From contig DHYN01000035.1 of the NCBI GenBank assembly GCA_002414125.1, forward strand, positions 2,973-10,442: a stretch of 7,470 nt of DNA, written 5' to 3'. Source of the DNA: Ruminococcus sp. UBA5129. Lineage in GTDB: Bacteria; Bacillota; Clostridia; Oscillospirales; Ruminococcaceae. Shown here in pieces: positions 4,430 to 7,470 of the stretch (position 1 is its first letter; each line of letters opens with the position of its first letter). Both the position numbers and the translations under genes were made by a program. The notes under the pieces were generated by a model. That model saw nothing but the letters and a program-made list of their open reading frames with translations. It was not told where the DNA came from and did not search any database.

Positions 4430-7315
4430 ATGTACGATTCATACGGTAATTCATTTTATTTCCCGGATAATTACAACAACTACGGCAATTATTTGCCCCA
4501 TCCCTCTTTGGGTTACTCGCCGTTCCAGTGTTATCAGCCATACTTGTACGACCAGCTTTGGATAAATGACAGCTTGTACAAACCCAGAAACGTTATCTAC
4601 AATATTTACGGAGAAAAGGAAAAAAACTTTGAAGCTCGCAAGCTAAGAAAAAGCGGAGACGTTTACACAGTTACCGAGCGTAATGGGCGTGAGGTAAGGG
4701 TTGGCAAAATAAGATTGAAGGACAAGCTAATTGTCAACCAGAAACCAGACGGAACATTTGATGCCTTTCATTGCAAGGTGAAATACGATGTGAATAAGGA
4801 TCCAATACCCATTGCGATCCCATACGAAGATCTTATCAGGCGCAATATCCTAAAATATATTCCGTTCTTCCCTCGCAATGAGGACTGTCCTGACAACTAT
4901 ATTGTTGCGGCGTTCTTCCGTGAGCTGCTTGACGGCGATGATATCAAGTTCCTTCAGCTTCCGCAGCATTCCGGCTGGCAAGAAAGTGAAGGAAACAAGA
5001 CTTCGTTCGCCTCGTCGGAGATAGTTTTACCCAAACTCAAGAAGTACTACCCGGTTGATATCCTCGAACGCAAGCTTATTAACACTGGGAAAAGTTTTGC
5101 AGAATCAGCCGAAGCTCTGGCTAAGCTCTTGCCTGCTTCCTGGAAATATAAATTCTTACTTTCAGTCCGTATCACAAGTCTCTTACTATATTTCTACGGG
5201 CTTGCAGGATTGACACCAGATCAGACGTTCATTGTCGAGCCTAAGAGTGAATCAAACGCCAAGGCAATTACCGCTCTTATGAAAAATAAAAATTTATCAC
5301 CGAATGTTTGTTCGGTTGCAGACAAAAGAACTAATCTGCCAAGAGAGCTAAACAGCATCAACGACGGAATCGCTCTCTTTCGGGATACATCATATGCAGA
5401 GGATCGCAAGAAGCTTGAAACCGGACTTAATGTCCTGCTTCATGATCTGCAAAACTGCATCGGAAACGAAGTCAGAAGCCGACACCTCACTGTGATTCTC
5501 TCTGACAATCCTGGGAATATATCATCCGAATTTCCGGCTTATTTCATCAGTCTGAGCGACTGCCTGGATATTGACAATATAAAAGGGCTTCAACAGGCGG
5601 TAGGTGAGCTTGATTATGCATTGATACGTCTTCTCACCAATGCAGAGATAACTGAAAATCTGGTAACAAATGCATTGAATCGAACAGCTTATCTGACCAG
5701 AACAGAAGCTAATTCAGATTACTGGATGACCTTGCGAATGCTGCGAACGACCGTTGAGATATTATCTGAATATCGACTCGTAACTCCGGATGAAAAAAAT
5801 GAGATCGTGCGTTTTTTGAAACACAATCCTCATGAAGGTATAGATTCTGCTCAATATATCACTAATGATTTTCGACAGGTAATTTCAAAATGTATTAATT
5901 CCGGTATGATCGGTGTAGCGAATCAAAAGGGTTCTCCATATTTCGATTCAAAAAAGCCAATGGTAATCCTTGATGACAAGCATATCAACATTCTGGCAGC
6001 AACTATTGATACCCGGATTTTACCACACATGAAAACGACAAGAAAACGAAACAAGCTTTTATCAGCACTGAGATCATGCGGAAAACTGTATAGCAACAAC
6101 AATTTCAAACGCAACCTTGATGTCGAAACTGCTCCAGGAGTAATGGAAACCGTCAGTGTTTACAGCTTCCCGAAGGATATTCTCACGCCCAAATGCATGG
6201 AAAAGGTAAATTCCTTGGCATATGTCGACTATATTATTGAAAAGCCTGAGTCTCTGAAAGATTTCATACCAATTGCACGCATCAGTGGCTGCAATGGAGC
6301 AGCTGGTGTAGTTATAAACGATTCAACCGATGAGGCTGAGAGTATGTATATTTCAGGTCAGACACGCTCCGGAAAGACATATTTCCTTGTTCAGCAGGCT
6401 GTTATACGCGCTGAGACAGGCAAGAAAGTCATCATCTTCGATCAGACAGGAGCCTTCTCTTCCGATGAGCTGAAAAAGCATCTTCCGCAGGAAATAGTCG
6501 AACAATACTTCTCACACTGGGAAATTGGAAAACTTGGTATTCCTGTTGACCTCTTGTCACTGGAGAACTGCTCGTCGCTCCCAGAAAAGAAGAATCGGTT
6601 GTTCAGCATCTTTTCAATAGCGGCAAGGGTCACCGGCGATATTCAAGGAAAAGTACTGAAAAAGCGACTTTCAGAAATATCAAAAGCAATAGATGCAGGA
6701 AAAATACGTTACCTGCACAAAACTTTGGAATTTTTCGATGAAAACGATACCGAACAGAAAGAACTCAGAAACAGGCTTGAAGAGGTTTTCGACGATCTTG
6801 AAGGGCTGAACACATACAAACAGAACTGGGGAGAATTTCTCGATTTGCAGAAGAAGATAGTCGTTCTCTCAACTTCGGCAGACGGAATCCGAAAGAGCAG
6901 TCAGCTCATCGACATGATGACAGCCAACTTATATGAGTACAAGCAGCACGATCGTGACCCACGATATACTGTCATTCTTGATGAGTTAGAGGATCTGTGT
7001 CTGGAGAAAGACGGTCCTATCAGCATCATTCTCAGAAAGGGCGCAAAGCACCGGTTATCTATGCTGCTTGCGTCGCAGGAATTTTCTGTTGAAAAGGACA
7101 AGCTCGGCAAGATAATCGGTAACTGCGGTGCGCTTGTGTTCTTCCACCCGAAAACCGACAATATAGCTGATATTTCAAAGCTTACAGGAGTTGACAAGGC
7201 AACGCTTGCAAATTTAGAGCAAGGACAATGTGTCTATCACGGTCTATGTTACAACGAATATGCAGGTAAGAATAAGACCGCCACGCTCATTGGATGGTCA
7301 TATAAGTATAAGTAA
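4430..7315 (+). CDS. Large HerA/VirB4-like ATPase with a degenerate DUF927/helicase-like N-terminal region
   Basis: The 961-residue protein has AAAGGAGG (4415-4422) 7 nt before its ATG. Residues 1-60 are low-complexity and hold 13 tyrosines. Residues about 145-420 resemble DUF927/phage primase-helicase proteins: IPFFPR at 144-149, a SGWQ segment near 181-184, and a hydrophobic helix (VRITSLLLYFYGLAGL, 246-261) leading to FIVEPKSESNAK (267-278), where a Walker A loop would be expected but its glycines and GKT are absent. GIALFRD (313-319) and LTVILSDNPG (353-362) follow in the Walker B and sensor positions. The C-terminal third is an active-looking HerA/FtsK/VirB4 ATPase: Walker A GQTRSGKT (643-650), KVIIFDQTG (666-674), Walker B VILDELED (848-855), and LLASQEF (879-885) in the sensor position. 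Such ATPases drive DNA or protein translocation in conjugation, DNA processing or defence. The role here is unproven; a conjugative or phage-like element fits best. There is no signal peptide. Confidence 0.85.
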   Translation: MYDSYGNSFYFPDNYNNYGNYLPHPSLGYSPFQCYQPYLYDQLWINDSLYKPRNVIYNIYGEKEKNFEARKLRKSGDVYTVTERNGREVRVGKIRLKDKLIVNQKPDGTFDAFHCKVKYDVNKDPIPIAIPYEDLIRRNILKYIPFFPRNEDCPDNYIVAAFFRELLDGDDIKFLQLPQHSGWQESEGNKTSFASSEIVLPKLKKYYPVDILERKLINTGKSFAESAEALAKLLPASWKYKFLLSVRITSLLLYFYGLAGLTPDQTFIVEPKSESNAKAITALMKNKNLSPNVCSVADKRTNLPRELNSINDGIALFRDTSYAEDRKKLETGLNVLLHDLQNCIGNEVRSRHLTVILSDNPGNISSEFPAYFISLSDCLDIDNIKGLQQAVGELDYALIRLLTNAEITENLVTNALNRTAYLTRTEANSDYWMTLRMLRTTVEILSEYRLVTPDEKNEIVRFLKHNPHEGIDSAQYITNDFRQVISKCINSGMIGVANQKGSPYFDSKKPMVILDDKHINILAATIDTRILPHMKTTRKRNKLLSALRSCGKLYSNNNFKRNLDVETAPGVMETVSVYSFPKDILTPKCMEKVNSLAYVDYIIEKPESLKDFIPIARISGCNGAAGVVINDSTDEAESMYISGQTRSGKTYFLVQQAVIRAETGKKVIIFDQTGAFSSDELKKHLPQEIVEQYFSHWEIGKLGIPVDLLSLENCSSLPEKKNRLFSIFSIAARVTGDIQGKVLKKRLSEISKAIDAGKIRYLHKTLEFFDENDTEQKELRNRLEEVFDDLEGLNTYKQNWGEFLDLQKKIVVLSTSADGIRKSSQLIDMMTANLYEYKQHDRDPRYTVILDELEDLCLEKDGPISIILRKGAKHRLSMLLASQEFSVEKDKLGKIIGNCGALVFFHPKTDNIADISKLTGVDKATLANLEQGQCVYHGLCYNEYAGKNKTATLIGWSYKYK

Positions 7316-7325
7316 ATGTTGGAAC

Positions 7326-7341
7326 GGCTCCTTCGGGAGTC
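7326..7341 (+). terminator. UUCG-loop hairpin after the ATPase gene
   Basis: GGCTCC (7326-7331) pairs with GGAGTC (7336-7341), with one G-T wobble, around the extra-stable C(TTCG)G tetraloop. It begins 10 bases after the stop. No T-run follows (TCCTACACATATT), so it may be a 3' stability element or a weak terminator. Confidence 0.5.
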
Positions 7342-7369
7342 TCCTACACATATTATATTACAATTAACG

Positions 7370-7391
7370 GAGCAAGTCAAGTAATTTGCTC
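7370..7391. repeat. Short inverted repeat upstream of the last ORF
   Basis: GAGCAA (7370-7375) and TTGCTC (7386-7391) are reverse complements spaced by 10 bases. They could form a weak RNA hairpin or an operator ahead of the following short ORF. Six-base arms at this spacing are also easy to get by chance. Confidence 0.3.
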
Positions 7392-7408
7392 AGAAATGGA
7401 GAAATTTT

Positions 7409-7456
7409 ATGGTTACTATTGAAAATACGTTTAAGGATTATCCTGATGAGCTTTGA
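7409..7456 (+). CDS. Possible 15-residue leader ORF or broken gene start
   Basis: ATG at 7409 is preceded by GGAG (7398-7401) at a normal distance and encodes MVTIENTFKDYPDEL before TGA at 7454-7456. A second ATG at 7446 in another frame (MSFEISAI, running off the window) has AAGGA about 9 nt upstream, so the short ORF could be a leader coupled to a following gene. It could equally be the start of a gene broken by a nonsense change, or have no function. The window ends too soon to decide. Confidence 0.3.
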   Translation: MVTIENTFKDYPDEL

Positions 7457-7470
7457 AATATCAGCTATAT

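Noticed and set aside
6901..7197. 98-residue minus-strand ORF inside the ATPase gene
   Set aside because: It lies antisense to the Walker B region of a well-supported gene, with no ribosome-binding site noted and low-complexity Ser-rich content typical of a shadow frame.

Overview
The window most likely comes from a low-to-mid GC Bacillota genome of the gut Clostridia type (Ruminococcus/Oscillospirales-like). This rests on strong AGGAGG ribosome-binding sites, tightly packed genes and moderate GC, not on any taxonomic marker. The gene content looks accessory, such as an integrative element, plasmid or large phage: a peptide-modification-like cassette, an AT-rich two-gene block on the opposite strand, and a large HerA-type ATPase. 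No integrase, relaxase, capsid gene, tRNA, rRNA or CRISPR array is visible.

Left part (2-2255, plus strand). A compact three-gene operon encodes (1) an amidoligase of the glutamine-synthetase-like COOH-NH2 ligase family, cut at its 5' end by the window edge and carrying three evenly spaced four-cysteine zinc modules; (2) a 59-residue protein, shorter than a usual ORF cutoff, with its own strong ribosome-binding site; and (3) a class II glutamine amidotransferase with Cys2 and all the usual motifs. The obvious model is that the amidotransferase domain releases ammonia or acts on amides, the ligase forms amide or isopeptide bonds, and the small protein is a candidate substrate or anchor. That last role is inference.

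Middle part (2256-4429). A 360-base AT-rich convergent spacer holds two hairpins, an 18-bp perfect inverted repeat and a short AT palindrome. Next comes a minus-strand pair of unrecognised genes joined by an ATGA stop/start overlap. The second gene has a protein-kinase-like catalytic loop (H22, D26, K28, N31, then D43-Y-A) only 22 residues from its N-terminus, with no visible kinase N-lobe. The pair is clearly more AT-rich than both flanks in sampled lines and looks like a cargo module. This is the best candidate here for an undescribed system, although its function cannot be read from sequence alone. A divergent promoter region (4304-4429) with a 13-bp palindrome separates the pair from the next gene.

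Right part (4430-7470, plus strand). A 961-residue protein joins a tyrosine-rich N-terminus, a DUF927/primase-helicase-like region whose nucleotide-binding loop seems lost, and a C-terminal HerA/VirB4-like ATPase with intact Walker A and Walker B motifs. After it comes a UUCG hairpin, a short possible leader ORF and perhaps the first codons of a further gene at the window edge.
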